NCBI GenBank assembly: GCA_964431205.1
Contig: CAYSIX010000230.1
Span: forward strand, 1 to 6,318
Reading direction: 5' to 3'
Origin: CAYSIX01 sp964431205
GTDB taxonomy: Bacteria; Planctomycetota; Phycisphaerae; Phycisphaerales; Phycisphaeraceae
Length of the DNA: 6,318 nucleotides
Shown here: in pieces, positions 5,647 through 6,318 of the stretch
How positions within the stretch are numbered: the stretch's first letter is position 1
Layout: the number at the start of each line of letters is the position of its first letter
The notes under the pieces: generated by a model
What the model was told of the DNA's origin: nothing
The model's input: only the letters and a program-made list of their open reading frames with translations
Database searches by the model: none
Made by a program: the position numbers and the translations under genes

Positions 5647-5665
5647 GTGTTGCGCGCTGGATGGC

Positions 5666-6318
5666 TCAGGCCAACGGCTGGCCGGGGAGCAGCGGTGGGG
5701 CGGGACAGTCGAGGGCGTCGGCGACCGCTCGAAACAGTTCCGCCTCCCGGACCGTGACCCGCCGGTCCGAAGCGATGCACGCCGCCGCGGCGGTCAGCAG
5801 CCGTCGCTTACCTTGCGGCCAGACGTCCGCCAGCTTTGTCAGCGCCTCGTCCACCGCCGTGAGCGTGCACCTCGATTCATCCACGCTCATCAGCCCGGAC
5901 ACGCCCAGCGCGGCAGCGCCCTGCTCAAACGCACGCTGTGCGTCGTCGGCCTCACGCGCCCCCACCCGCGCGAGCGCCGACAGCAGCACCGCGCAGGACT
6001 GACGCAATCGCTTGAAGTTGTAGTACTGCACGATTGGTCGCTTGACCTTGAAGAACCCCGGCTCCGGGTGCCGCAGCACCATCCGCTGCAGCATCCACTC
6101 GTACAGGTCCACGCGTTGGTCGGCGTTGATCAGGTCGATCAGCGCGCGCTTAAACGCCACGTACTGCTCCGCCGTCAGGTCTCGCAGCGCCCCGATCGCC
6201 TCGTCGATCAGCGGCAGGCGGGCTTCGCGTGGCAGGTCCGCCACGGCAGGCAGCAACCGCTCGGTCAGGTCGCGCGTGGCCCGATCGTGGTGACGTTCGA
6301 TCGCGTCGAGCTGTTGTG
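5666..6318 (-). CDS. C-terminal part of an M48-family metallopeptidase-like membrane protein
   Basis: The last 216 codons of a gene that runs off the right edge with no stop in frame. The segment is helical and resembles the conserved cytosolic tail found after the peptidase domain in one group of M48 'Zn-dependent protease with chaperone function' proteins. Recognisable stretches are LPREARLPLIDEAIGALRDL, a DxR-x-DLYEWMLQRM motif, LSALARVG, and the ending TVREAELFRAVADALDCPAPP. The HExxH zinc motif and membrane segments would lie outside the window, so the assignment rests on my recall of this tail. It is on the operon strand but separated from pduL by 146 nt with an inverted repeat and a possible promoter, so it is probably a separate housekeeping unit that marks the edge of the BMC locus. 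Confidence 0.68.
   Translation of the reverse strand, partial: QQLDAIERHHDRATRDLTERLLPAVADLPREARLPLIDEAIGALRDLTAEQYVAFKRALIDLINADQRVDLYEWMLQRMVLRHPEPGFFKVKRPIVQYYNFKRLRQSCAVLLSALARVGAREADDAQRAFEQGAAALGVSGLMSVDESRCTLTAVDEALTKLADVWPQGKRRLLTAAAACIASDRRVTVREAELFRAVADALDCPAPPLLPGQPLA

Overview
This window is a GC-rich stretch carrying most of a bacterial microcompartment (BMC) operon, read entirely on the minus strand (right to left). The gene set is two EutN/CcmL-type pentamers, three single-domain hexamers, a PduL phosphotransacylase, an AckA-like kinase and a CoA-acylating aldehyde dehydrogenase. It looks like the PVM (Planctomycetes-Verrucomicrobia microcompartment) class, which is known in planctomycetes for handling lactaldehyde from fucose and rhamnose. 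A planctomycete host is therefore the best guess. The signature class II aldolase is not in the window, so the substrate is inferred. No tandem-domain hexamer (BMC-T) is visible here.

Layout in transcription order: the end of an M48-type metallopeptidase (6318-5666, cut by the window edge); an AT-richer gap of 146 nt with an inverted repeat and a possible promoter; pduL (5519-4824); BMC-H 'H3' (4780-4493); BMC-H 'H2' (4414-4154); ackA (4091-2889); BMC-H 'H1' (2843-2580); a gap holding period-8 repeats; a long EutN protein (2458-2087) whose stop overlaps the start of the aldehyde dehydrogenase (2090-660); a gap holding period-7 repeats; a short EutN protein (560-303); and the first 82 codons of an unrecognised protein with a cargo-type N-terminal helix (248-1, cut by the window edge). 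There is no gene-free stretch above 300 bases.

Working model: an aldehyde enters the shell through hexamer pores and is oxidised to acyl-CoA by the aldehyde dehydrogenase. PduL then swaps CoA for phosphate, recycling CoA inside the shell. AckA converts the acyl-phosphate to the acid with ATP formation, probably in the cytosol because it has no targeting helix. The dehydrogenase, PduL and the unknown last protein share near-superimposable N-terminal helices, as expected for encapsulated cargo. Points that stand out are three hexamers with three different pore tripeptides, conservative swaps at two catalytic positions of AckA, and two inverted tandem-repeat elements of the same design, each directly upstream of a pentamer gene.
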